DNA of 64,000 bases from JACMLD01 sp039916305 (GTDB lineage Bacteria; Bacteroidota; Bacteroidia; Chitinophagales; Chitinophagaceae), in the NCBI GenBank assembly GCA_039916305.1, contig JBDSLR010000036.1, positions 62,001 through 126,000 on the forward strand, in the 5' to 3' direction. The notes under the pieces are model-generated. The model was not told the origin of the DNA. It was given only the letters and a program-made list of their open reading frames with translations, and made no database searches. Position numbers and translations under genes: made by a program. Every line of letters begins with the position of its first letter. Position 1 is the stretch's first letter. Below, in pieces: positions 1 to 8,771 of the stretch.

Positions 1-366
1 TTTGGCATCCTGGGTACCCTGTTCACCATACCATTATTAACTACGCTTAGCCATACCCGGGATATGTGGACCGCATTTGCATTGTTAATGGCGGCACTCA
101 TCATTGTAAGTGGTTATACCTCCATCAACGCAGTAGTAAAAGCAGAGATATTTCCAGTGGAAGTAAGGGCATTGGGTGTAGGACTTCCATATTCATTGAC
201 GGTGGCTGTTTTTGGTGGCACAGCCGAATACCTAGCCCTTTGGACAAAAAACATGGGTCACGAAAATTATTTTTACTGGTACGTAACTGCCTGTATTTTT
301 ATTTCGTTAATTGTCTACTTTTTTATGAAGGATACTAAAAAGACTTCGCTGCTGGACAAGTTGTGA
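1..366 (+). CDS. MFS transporter, metabolite:H+ symporter (MHS) type, C-terminal fragment
   Basis: The reading frame is open from base 1, so the gene begins outside the window and only about 121 C-terminal residues are seen. They form the last transmembrane helices of a major facilitator protein. The stretch KAEIFPVEVRALGVGLPYS is typical of the MHS subfamily (KgtP, ProP and ShiA relatives), where it follows helix 10. Such proteins import organic acids or osmolytes with protons across the inner membrane. The frame ends in a short basic cytoplasmic tail and a TGA at 364-366. The substrate cannot be told from this fragment. Confidence 0.85.
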   Translation, partial: FGILGTLFTIPLLTTLSHTRDMWTAFALLMAALIIVSGYTSINAVVKAEIFPVEVRALGVGLPYSLTVAVFGGTAEYLALWTKNMGHENYFYWYVTACIFISLIVYFFMKDTKKTSLLDKL

Positions 367-722
367 TCAGCTACTGACAGGAGATGCTCAGTCTCTGCGC
401 TGATGCTCAGCAGGAGGATAATATAAAAAATAAAACTACTGCTACAAAAAGTAACAGAGGAAGCAATGGCAGTCTTAATTCTGCATGAAGCCCTTTGCCC
501 ACCCACCAGTTCCTGATATCTTTTATAACGCTTTTCATGTTTTTTTTATCCGGAGAAAGTAAAATTGTATTAATTTTTAAGAATAAAAAAGCCTTTGCTA
601 TTCTTTTAACCGCATTTTAAAAATGAGATTAAAAATTGATATTTTATCCAGGCCTTATTAAGTCATTTGCATCTTTATATGCAGCAGCATAACAGTGTAT
701 GGCGAACGCCGTGGACCGGATT
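367..722. other. Non-coding spacer after the MFS gene
   Basis: AT-rich sequence with no convincing gene. A short near-duplication containing GATGCTCAG occurs around 382-410. No T-tailed hairpin terminator for the MFS gene was seen. Confidence 0.4.
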
Positions 723-968
723 TTACATTTCTTTACTAAGGGAATAGTGCAGGGCTCTAACGCGTTCGATGGCTTCCTGAAGATTGTTTTCTGCGTTCCG
801 TACAGATTGATCTTCGGAAAGTCTGTTCTCGGTTTTTGCAAACCGTATCCATAAGAGAACAGATGCCAGCAACTGGTTTACTTCATTCTGCAACTCGTTG
901 GCGGCGTGTTCACGTTCCTGCCGGCAGCTGTGCAATTGCGCTAAAATTTCAGATGATATTTCTTTCAT
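723..968 (-). CDS. Orphan HisKA_3-like dimerisation domain protein without the phosphoacceptor histidine
   Basis: An 81-residue, mostly helical protein that aligns by eye with the DHp (HisKA_3) segment of NarL/LytS-type sensor kinases common in Bacteroidota. ERE-x3-NELQNEVNQLLASVLLW (residues 18-40) matches the usual ER-x4-ELHD-N-x-NQ-LASVKLY pattern, and RALHYSLS near the end matches the second helix (IR-x-LSHSL). The phosphoaccepting His of ELHD is replaced by Gln (ELQN), and there is no HATPase domain. It may be a remnant of a kinase or a small dimerising regulator. The ATG at 966-968 is the only upstream start. No partner gene is adjacent. Confidence 0.6.
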   Translation of the reverse strand: MKEISSEILAQLHSCRQEREHAANELQNEVNQLLASVLLWIRFAKTENRLSEDQSVRNAENNLQEAIERVRALHYSLSKEM

Positions 969-1558
969 GGCTATAAGATGTAACCTGAAATCCGAATACC
1001 GTGCCGTTAAAAAATAAGTTGTTTATCATCCTTTTACGAAAAAAATGCTTGCGTTATTTTCCCATTTCAGGATGCGTGTTTCCCAAATACACTACCCACT
1101 GCATGACTGCATAAAAATGATTTTTATTTGACTACATATTGCTGTTGTAAACAGCTAGTATAAAATACTTAGTAAAACTATATAGCTGGAGTTATTGATA
1201 AAACATTACAGCATGCCCTGCAATGCTTACTGCTGAGCTTTCCAATAAAGCGGCACCCGGTAAAAATATTTTTACTGCTGCGCAGAAGTATTTACATGCG
1301 CACGTATGCTGCAATTTCAGGTTCCGCAAGCTATACATAGCCCATTTGGTCAGCTGTAGTGATCAAACAGGTTAAAAAAATCAGCCTGCAGTTGTAAAAA
1401 ATTATAGAAAAAATGACCATTTCCCCTCTAAAAGGCTATTTTTTACTATATATACACTTGTGTGAATAACTTTTTAGGCAAATAAGCATAGCTGAATTAT
1501 TTTAGCAGAGGGGTATACCCATCCCCCAAGTATTACTAACAATTAAATTCAATTTAAA
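969..1558. other. Long AT-rich intergenic region upstream of the SWIB gene
   Basis: About 590 bases between divergently oriented genes. It is AT-rich, contains no plausible gene, and presumably holds the promoters of both neighbours. No clear box could be assigned. Confidence 0.4.
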
Positions 1559-1987
1559 ATGGCAAAAGCAGTAAAAAAAGCAGCTCCAAAAAAAGCAGCT
1601 AAGAAAGCAGCTCCTAAGAAAGCAGCTCCAAAAAAAGCAGCCGCTAAGAAAGCAGCTCCAAAAAAAGCAGCTCCAAAAAAAGCAGCCGCTAAGAAAGCAG
1701 CACCTAAAAAAGCAGCTAAGAAAAAGTCAGCCCGTAAACCAAATGCAGCGTTTATGGCTCCCCTTAATTTAACGCCTGCACTGGCCGACGTGATTGGTAG
1801 TAAGCCATTACCAAGAACAGAAATCATCCGCCAGATTTGGAATTACATTAAGAAAAACAAATTGCAGGATTTGAAGAACAAAAGAATGATCAACGCAGAC
1901 GCAAAACTGAAAGTGCTGTTTGCTGGTAAGACGCAAATCTCCATGTTTGACCTTGCAAAAGTGGTGAACAACAACGTTAAAAAATAA
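1559..1987 (+). CDS. Histone-H1-like, SWIB domain-containing DNA-binding protein
   Basis: The protein has 142 residues in two parts. Residues 1-60 are almost pure Lys/Ala/Pro in KAAPKKAA-type repeats, resembling histone H1 tails and the AlgP or Hc2 chromatin proteins. Residues 65-142 are a compact SWIB/MDM2-like domain (MAPLNLTPALADVIG, then PRTEIIRQIWNYIKKNKLQD, ending FDLAKVVNNNVKK). Fusions of this sort are known in Bacteroidota and Chlamydiae and are thought to act in nucleoid packing, although the target of the SWIB part is unknown. The repeat DNA is itself highly repetitive (AAAAAAGCAGCT-like units) and could change length by slippage. A strong terminator follows the gene. Confidence 0.9.
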   Translation: MAKAVKKAAPKKAAKKAAPKKAAPKKAAAKKAAPKKAAPKKAAAKKAAPKKAAKKKSARKPNAAFMAPLNLTPALADVIGSKPLPRTEIIRQIWNYIKKNKLQDLKNKRMINADAKLKVLFAGKTQISMFDLAKVVNNNVKK

Positions 1988-2016
1988 ACGTTCACACTGA
2001 TTGTATCAGCTAATAG

Positions 2017-2052
2017 ACAGGGATGCTTTTTTAAGCATCCCTGTTTTCTTTT
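2017..2052 (+). terminator. Rho-independent terminator of the SWIB gene
   Basis: An 11-bp perfect stem, ACAGGGATGCT (2017-2027) with AGCATCCCTGT (2034-2044), is followed by TTTCTTTT. It sits 30 bases after the stop codon. Confidence 0.9.
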
Positions 2053-2192
2053 AAAGAGCATCAAGGTCATATAGAAGTAGAAATGAGGCAGATTGAAAAT
2101 TGCCTGATGATATATTAATTACTTTTTAGTGCCACTAAACGATATTGATGCTGGTTCACATTATTCTTCAGCATTCTTTTGTAATTTTCACT

Positions 2193-3266
2193 ATGCAAAA
2201 AAACTCCTTCCTCTTGTATGGCGCCAATGGTTACTCAGGGCGTTTGATAGCCCGTTTTGCCTACCAGTATGGTCTGCAACCGGTCCTCGCCGGCAGAAAC
2301 ACCGCCTCCATCACTGCACTTGCGCAGCAACTGCAACTGGAATACCGGATACTGGATCTTGAAGACCAGGGCGCCCTTGTAGCTGCGTTGCAGGAAGTGC
2401 CATTGGTGGTGCATGCAGCGGGACCTTATGATCTTACTGCAAAGCAAATGATAGCGGCCTGCATGCTGGCTGGTACACATTATATTGATCTCAATGGTGA
2501 TTTGGAGGTTTTTGAAATGATACAGGGGTACAACCAGGAAGCTCTTGAAAAAAACATCATGCTGTTGCCAGGCGCAGGATTTGATGTAGTGCCCACCGAC
2601 TGCCTCTCCTTGTGGCTTAAGAACCGTTTACCCAACGCCAGCAAGCTTGAAATGGCTTTTGTTATCATTGGCAGTGGGTTATCACGCGGCACATCCATTA
2701 CAACTCTTCAGAAGCTGGGCCTGCCCGGTGCCAGCAGAAAAAATGGTGTCATTGTACCAGAACCTATTGGCGTGCGGGGTATGTGGGTTGATTTTAAAGC
2801 GTACGGAGAAAAATCGTTCATGATGAGCATCCCCTGGGGAGATGTAAGTACCGCTTATTTTACCACTGGCATCCCGAACATAGAAACCTATACCGGTATC
2901 AGTAAAGCCACCTGGATATTTTTGAAATTCCAGCGATCTTTTAACTGGTTACTGCGCAAAAAAATTGTGCACCGGCTTATCACAAAAATAATCAATAGTA
3001 AATCGTCCGGGCCGGGCGATGACAGGCGCGACAAAGCGGTTAGCCTTATCCGTGGTAAAGTGACCAGTCCTGACGGCAAATCGGTTGCCGCTGTTATGCG
3101 TTGTCCTGAAGCATATTCGCTTACCGCACTCACTGTTTTGCTGATAGCACAAAAAATACTGAATGGCCGTTTCAAACCAGGTTACCAGACGCCAGCCAGT
3201 GCTTACGGCGGGGATCTTATTATGGAAATCCCGGGGGTTGAGCGGCAATTGATTGATGCCCCATAA
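2193..3266 (+). CDS. Saccharopine dehydrogenase-like / trans-acting enoyl reductase family oxidoreductase
   Basis: A cytoplasmic NAD(P)-dependent oxidoreductase of about 357 residues. The N-terminus carries a Rossmann motif, LLYGANGYSGRL, followed by an acceptor-binding region LAGRN. The next part (PLVVHAAGPYDLTAKQMI, then GTHYIDLNGD) is characteristic of the saccharopine dehydrogenase-like group that includes mycobacterial trans-acting enoyl reductase. The frame extends upstream to 2145, but the ATG at 2193 places the Rossmann strand at the usual distance from the start and is preferred. The substrate is unknown, and neighbours give no hint of lysine metabolism. It is followed by a 188-base gap. 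Confidence 0.85.
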   Translation: MQKNSFLLYGANGYSGRLIARFAYQYGLQPVLAGRNTASITALAQQLQLEYRILDLEDQGALVAALQEVPLVVHAAGPYDLTAKQMIAACMLAGTHYIDLNGDLEVFEMIQGYNQEALEKNIMLLPGAGFDVVPTDCLSLWLKNRLPNASKLEMAFVIIGSGLSRGTSITTLQKLGLPGASRKNGVIVPEPIGVRGMWVDFKAYGEKSFMMSIPWGDVSTAYFTTGIPNIETYTGISKATWIFLKFQRSFNWLLRKKIVHRLITKIINSKSSGPGDDRRDKAVSLIRGKVTSPDGKSVAAVMRCPEAYSLTALTVLLIAQKILNGRFKPGYQTPASAYGGDLIMEIPGVERQLIDAP

Positions 3267-3454
3267 AATGACTATTTTCTTGAATCACCCACTTCACGAA
3301 CAGGATAAATCGTTTCACCGCTGTAAATAGTACTGTGGGGCGCTATTTGATAAATCTATGGCTGATTCACATGGCGCTGATGCCCTGTTTGTAGTATTGT
3401 TCATCCGGTTATTAGGATTTACATTGAATCATAAATTCTATAACTGAAACCTTT

Positions 3455-5765
3455 ATGCCTAACTACGTGCACGGCAGTACCATCCGTTTATCACAACTCA
3501 CCGGTAATTACGATCCTGAAAATAAATACCATTTCAATTTTACAGAAGAATGGAAGTGCATGGGTGTAGATCTCGGTGCCAGCACCGAACATGACGATGC
3601 TACGTTTATTTTTTTTGGGGATGCAGTAGTCTCCGGAATTGATAACAGGATGCTGGCAGATAAATTATTTGATACAGATCCCATAGCTTTTATTGAGCAT
3701 CCACAATTTCTTGCTGGTGCAGGCGTGGCGGCCAACTACCAGTCTAATACAAACAAGACGGTTGCCTTTTTTATGGATGGAAGGGGGAGGCTGTACGTTA
3801 ACTGGTCGGTGAGCGGTGGGGATTGGGTTGGACCCGTACGTATCAGCCGTTCAGGCGTGTCCTTTGCTGGTGCAGAACTCGCCACTGCTCACCAGGTAAA
3901 TGATGACCAGCTGGATGTTTTTTTTATTGACCGTGATGGGCGCGTTAGTGTAAGCTGGACAAAAAAAGGAGTTGATAATGAGAAGTGGCAGGGGCCACAA
4001 CAAATTGGATACAATGATCTTGCCCGCACAAAGCCTGGCGGATGTCTTACTGCTGCTTACCAGTTTGATCCCAATCAGCTGGATGCTTTTTTTTATTGAT
4101 AACAATGGAAGTTTGCATATATGCTGGTCAATCAAAGGATTTGATAATGATAAGTGGCAGGGGCCCACTTTAATCAGCCAGCCTGGGTTGGCGCCTGCCG
4201 GAGCGGGTGTTGCTGCGGCACATCGCGCCGGTATGAACAGGCTGGATGTTTTTTACGCGGGAAATGACGGGGGCATATATGTAAGCTCGGTGGAAAAGGA
4301 TGTTAACAATAACCAGTGGCAACCACCATTTCGAATAGGCCTTCCCGGTAGGCAGTATATTCCGCCAGGATCTCATATTGCCGTATCAAAGCAGGTAAAT
4401 GAGCATCAGCTGGATGTATTTTTTATTGGTAATGATGGCGGCCTGTTTGTAAGCTGGGTAACAGGCACACAAAATAATTTCGAAGAGCCGGTACCGCTGG
4501 GCGTTAGAAATATTGCACCACCGGGAGCAGCACTGGTGGCACACAAGCTGGATAATATATGGTTTGAAGGTGATAGCCGTGTACATGTGTTTTTTATTGG
4601 CAACGATGGGGGGCTGTATATGGCATGGGCAATACAGGCAGGTAAATGGCATGGTCCTTTTCCGGTAGGACCCCGTACTATTGCTCCTGCAGGAAGCAGG
4701 GTTAGCACAGCAGTCCAGGGAGACTGCCAGCTGGATATTTTTTTTATTGGGTATAATGCCGGGCTTAATGTCTGCTGGCTGAACTGCAGCGGAGATTTTC
4801 ATGGTCCGGTTAATATAAGCGACGGTATCAGGTTAACGCCAATCATGGACAATACAGGTAAGCATTTTTATCCTTTTACTTATAAAGCCGCGGGCGCCAC
4901 TGAAACGCTGGGTAATAGCAGTACGCCCACAGGCGCGTTCAGCTATAAAAATAAAATGTTTGTTTTTTTCTTTCACAAAAAGCCATCAGGCGATTATTTT
5001 TCGGCAGTTGCAGACAGCAGCAACCCGTTTGCCGCAGTACCCTACAATATGATTTTCAGGTTCCGCTCCAATAAGTTTTTTCAGGTAGCGCCCTTTGTAA
5101 TTACCAATGCTGAGTTTACCGGCCCGGGAGCAGGATACCAGCTTCCTTCTGCCGAAGGCGACGGACTTATTATGTTTGGACATGGCGATGGAACACATGG
5201 GGAACAGGGTGTTTTCCTGGCCTGGATGCCTTTAACAACAGGAGCCCGGGAAGACTTCGAAAATATACAGTATTATGCGGTCAACCGGCTTACCAAATGG
5301 TCTCCGCATGAAGCGGATGCCACTATGTTTTTTGCAACTGAAGGCTGGTCATCGCTGTCAATTGGAAGAATCCCCGGTATAAATAAATGGATATTACTCA
5401 GCCAGACTTGCGGAGGCAGGGAGTATTTTACTTCTTTTGATGGTCCGATAGTAGCAAGAATTGCAAACACACCCTGGGGAATACGGGAGGCGGCGCCGGT
5501 TGTTATTTTTGATCCGGTGCGTGATGATGCGCTGGGAAAATACATGTACAGGGAGAATTACCCTGACTATAATAATCTGAAGCATAGCAAGCCAATTATA
5601 AAACATCCGGGATTTGCTTATGGAGCTTTCCTGCTCAGCCACTATACAAGCTATAACAGTGATACTGATACTGCCACCATCCGGTATCTGATGTCTACAG
5701 GAAAACCTTACCAGGTGCAGGTGATGCAAAGCGCTATAACAGGGCTCACGCGGCAGCCGGCCTGA
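3455..5765 (+). pseudogene. Frameshifted DUF4185-like protein with an inserted seven-blade PLL-like lectin propeller
   Basis: Two overlapping frames, 3455-4099 and the phase containing 4090-5765, form one gene of about 769 residues if one T is removed from the T8 run at 4087-4094. The second half of blade 3 then reads LDAFFIDNNG, like the other blades. The first 45 residues (GVDLGASTEHDDATFIFFGD) and the last 300 resemble the two parts of a DUF4185 fold. Between them lie seven repeats of about 55 residues with a core like QLDVFFIGNDGGLYVSW and a tail like KWQGPxxIG, as in Photorhabdus PLL-type sugar-binding seven-blade propellers. No signal peptide is visible. The lesion may be a true mutation, a base-call error in a homopolymer, or a site read through by slippage. 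The family call rests on recognition of motifs only. Confidence 0.75.
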
Positions 5766-5909
5766 GAAGAAATATCAGCCATTTTTAAGCCACATGTACT
5801 TTTAAATGTCCTCACAGCCAGCCTTCAATAACAAATCAATCACCAGACTTGTGTTTTACTTAAGACTGATGGCGTGTAATCTTGTGCAGCAAATAATAAA
5901 CTCAACGGC

Positions 5910-6212
5910 ATGAAAAGGCAAAACGAAAAATCTTCCCATATCCTGAATGCATCTTCCAACTTGCTGGGCATTTGCTTTATAGTACTTACCTCGCTCAAGG
6001 TGCTGAATAAATCTGACAATACCATCATTGATGAGGTGACCATTGTAGCCATTATTTTTTTTATGGCAAGTTGTATACTTTCTTTTTTATCCATACGTAA
6101 CAGCGATAAAAAAAGTGAGCGGCTGGAACAGGTAGCTGATATTATTTTTTTAGGCGGATTATTACTGCTTTTTATAACAACAATACTTTTTTCACTGAAT
6201 ATTATTAAATAA
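5910..6212 (+). CDS. Small membrane protein of unknown function
   Basis: A 100-residue protein with three predicted membrane segments: about residues 14-30 (LLGICFIVLTSLKVL), 41-62 (EVTIVAIIFFMASCILSFL) and 75-98 (IIFLGGLLLLFITTILFSL). Charged loops separate them. It is not recognised as a named family. The opposite strand also has an open frame, but hydrophobic periodicity and the ATG at 5910 favour this strand. It stands alone between the frameshifted propeller gene and a convergent gene. Confidence 0.65.
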   Translation: MKRQNEKSSHILNASSNLLGICFIVLTSLKVLNKSDNTIIDEVTIVAIIFFMASCILSFLSIRNSDKKSERLEQVADIIFLGGLLLLFITTILFSLNIIK

Positions 6213-6336
6213 CGATCCCGATCTCCGTATCCACGATATTTTTATTATCTGCATAGTAAATTGTGAAGCCTGGTACTCATCCCAACGCTATGGTCTCTTT
6301 GGCGGGGGTTTATACCGGTGAAGCATGTGTTAATTC

Positions 6337-6375
6337 AAAAAAAAAGAGGCTGTCCCAGGTGGTTGAGACAGCCTC
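6337..6375 (-). terminator. Terminator of the CHRD gene
   Basis: A 9-bp perfect stem, GAGGCTGTC (6346-6354) with GACAGCCTC (6367-6375), is flanked on its left by an A9 run, which gives a U-tract for leftward transcription. Confidence 0.9.
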
Positions 6376-6389
6376 GATAAAAACTACCT

Positions 6390-8468
6390 TTACTTTTTAA
6401 ATGCCTGGTGTAAAATGTCGTTGTCTGCCTGGATAATCAACTGATACATACCTGCAGCCAAATGTGTTATTTGAATACTGTTGGCAGATAACGTGGCAAT
6501 TGTTTTGGTTAATACAATTCTGCCACCGTAATCAACGATAGACAGCACTGCTTTTTTGTTTTCAGGAAGCCCTGTAATTACGTATTTCAATATACCGTTC
6601 GCAACAGGATTGCTTGCAATGGACAATGTTGGTCCGCCTGCTTTGAAGTTAATCCGGATGGCTTTTGAGTAAGAAAAATGCCCGTCTTTGTCTATCATTT
6701 TTAGACGGTAAATACAATACCCCTGGTTTATTAATAATGGAGCTTCGGTAAAACGATACTTTGCGGAGCCCGGCGTATTGCCCGCTGCTATCACAGCCCT
6801 GTTGATCCATTTACCAGACTCATTGCCCTGCTGTTCAATTTCATATTGCTGCAAATTAAGTTCTTCTGAACTTTCCCATAGAAGAATAATATTACTGCTT
6901 TGTTTATAGCCATTGAAGTAGGACAGTTTTACTGGTAATACCTGGTTACCGAATTGGGCCCTTATTTCGCCACCGGGGAATGAGGCATTGTGCACATTGA
7001 CATAGGTAAGTCCCCGTATCATGGAGTCTGCAAAGGAAGTTGAAACAAAAGAATTGCCGGTAATACTGCCTGCCGTTGACAGGGTAGGAGAAAGCCCCAC
7101 TATCACCGGCCCGTTTGAACCCGTTGCGCCCCTGTGTATATGTGAAGCCGAAGCACTGGCCGCCAGACCGCTGAAACTGCCGGTCAAATATACTTCTCCA
7201 GACAGTTTATCAAGCAATGCAGTTGCATCACCCGTTGCTGCAGAACCATTGGCTGGATTCTCCTGTGCACCGGATAATTTACCGGTAAAATAAAAAGTTT
7301 GGTTGGCCGCTGTTGTAGTAGTCAGCTGTCCCCTTATTTCGCCCCCGGGGAAACTGGCGTTGTGTACGTTTACATACATCAATCCATTTAGCAGATCTGC
7401 TTCCTGTGCGGTGTTCAATGTAACGCTGGTAGTTAAGGTACCTGACAGACCACCAGTATTGGTAAGGGTAAATAAAACCGGCGCATTTACACCGGGTGCT
7501 GCGGCGGAATGAATATGCGATGCTGAAATAGCGGCTGCAATATTCTGATAGCTGCCTGTTAGCTCAAGGGATTTCAATAACCTGTTGTACCGGACAATAA
7601 CGGTGCCTGCAGCTGTTGATGCATTCGATGGAACTTCCTGGCTACCCTGCAAACCCGCTTTGAGATAAACCAGTTCAGATTCTGCAATAAGTTGTCCCCT
7701 GATTTCACCCCCCGGGTATATTGCATTGTGAATATTTACGTAAGCATTGCCTGCACTCATCAGTATTTGATCTGCGGGTGCAATAGCAGCAGCAATATGC
7801 AGCGTGCCCTGGGTGGCTGCGGTAACAGTAAGCGGTATAATGACGGGTCCGTTTACGTTAGGTGCAGCAGTATGGATATGCGCAGCGGTCGCTGCATCCG
7901 CCAATCCTGTAAAGCTACCAGTGAGGTAAACCATGCCCGTCGTTTTATCAAGTAATAACCTTGCTTTACCGGTTGCGGCAGCTGCATTGGGCGGAACTTC
8001 CTGGGCGCCTTGTATTCTTGCAGTTAAATACTCTGTTTGGCCGGTTGTAGTGGTTGTAAGCTGGCCCCTGATTTCTCCACCCGGGTTGGTGCTGTTGTGA
8101 ATATTTACATACATTTTACCAGCCAGCAGGTCTGTTTCTTCCGATACAGATAACGTTGCTGTGCCGGATAATGTACCCGTTGTACTGCCGGTGTTGGTAA
8201 GATTGATAAGCACCGGAGCATTGACACCTGCAACTGCAGGAGAATGAATATGAGATGCAACCGCATCGGTCGTAAGCCCCTGGTAATCGCCAAATAATTC
8301 AAGAAATTTAGTAGAAGGCTCATATTTTATTATAGCAATGCCGGTTGCAGCGGAGGCATTGGCCGGTACCTGTTGACTGCCGTCCAGCACCGCTTTCAAA
8401 TAAATGGCCTGTGCATTCACGACAAAACAAAGGAAGAGATAAAATAAGCATGTAGCAGTTTTTTTCAT
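6390..8468 (-). CDS. Secreted protein with four CHRD domains and a type IX secretion sorting domain
   Basis: After a signal peptide (MKKTATCLFYLFLCFVVNAQ) come four CHRD domains of about 120 residues each. Each begins with a version of LxGSQEVPxNASAATG and ends with YVNIHNxxxPGGEIRGQL, and each carries the ASHIH motif. A spacer (LPVKLSYFNGYK) typical of Bacteroidota surface proteins leads to an Fn3-like part. The last 75 residues (SNPVANGILKYVI, then LAAGMYQLII) look like a Por-secretion or type A sorting domain, predicting export by the type IX system. The function of CHRD domains in bacteria is poorly known. The ATG at 8468 is preferred over one 36 bases upstream because it starts the signal peptide. 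Confidence 0.9.
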   Translation of the reverse strand: MKKTATCLFYLFLCFVVNAQAIYLKAVLDGSQQVPANASAATGIAIIKYEPSTKFLELFGDYQGLTTDAVASHIHSPAVAGVNAPVLINLTNTGSTTGTLSGTATLSVSEETDLLAGKMYVNIHNSTNPGGEIRGQLTTTTTGQTEYLTARIQGAQEVPPNAAAATGKARLLLDKTTGMVYLTGSFTGLADAATAAHIHTAAPNVNGPVIIPLTVTAATQGTLHIAAAIAPADQILMSAGNAYVNIHNAIYPGGEIRGQLIAESELVYLKAGLQGSQEVPSNASTAAGTVIVRYNRLLKSLELTGSYQNIAAAISASHIHSAAAPGVNAPVLFTLTNTGGLSGTLTTSVTLNTAQEADLLNGLMYVNVHNASFPGGEIRGQLTTTTAANQTFYFTGKLSGAQENPANGSAATGDATALLDKLSGEVYLTGSFSGLAASASASHIHRGATGSNGPVIVGLSPTLSTAGSITGNSFVSTSFADSMIRGLTYVNVHNASFPGGEIRAQFGNQVLPVKLSYFNGYKQSSNIILLWESSEELNLQQYEIEQQGNESGKWINRAVIAAGNTPGSAKYRFTEAPLLINQGYCIYRLKMIDKDGHFSYSKAIRINFKAGGPTLSIASNPVANGILKYVITGLPENKKAVLSIVDYGGRIVLTKTIATLSANSIQITHLAAGMYQLIIQADNDILHQAFKK

Positions 8469-8771
8469 GGCGTTTTTTATTAGGTAATTAAAGGGTTTGT
8501 TCAAAAAAGGTTATCTGGCGCTATTTGCAGTTGCTGGTTACGCAAATATTTCAACCAGCAACAATCAGTAAGTGATAGGTCTAAGGCACGCATAAAGGCT
8601 GGCCATATAGCTTATAGCTGCTTTATTTTTCTACAGGAAAAAGATAGGGCAGGAATTAATGTTTTATATAACCAGGGCTGATGAACGTTTTTTTATTTCA
8701 CCATTTGTATATAAGAAATCTGCATAGGGTAAACAGTATCATATGGCCTGATCAATTGCAGGGGAAGCAAC
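8469..8771. other. Intergenic region between the regulator and the CHRD gene
   Basis: About 300 AT-rich bases between two leftward genes. It must contain the promoter and leader of the CHRD gene. No hairpin terminator for the upstream regulator was recognised. Confidence 0.4.

Noticed and set aside
1559..1740. Regular short repeats suggesting a CRISPR array
   Set aside because: The units are in-frame codons for KAAPKK, without spacers, within a clear protein-coding gene.
1549..1827. Ala/Phe-rich open frame on the minus strand
   Set aside because: It is the antisense shadow of the Lys/Ala repeat coding region of the SWIB gene.
4386..4802. 138-residue minus-strand frame with repeated KNIQL motifs
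   Set aside because: The apparent repeats reflect the blades of the propeller gene read on the opposite strand.
5840..6094. Minus-strand open frame opposite the small membrane protein
   Set aside because: Lower protein-like quality than the plus-strand frame, which has three clean membrane helices.
7021..7955. Several plus-strand frames inside the CHRD gene
   Set aside because: They are shadows of the repeated CHRD coding sequence.
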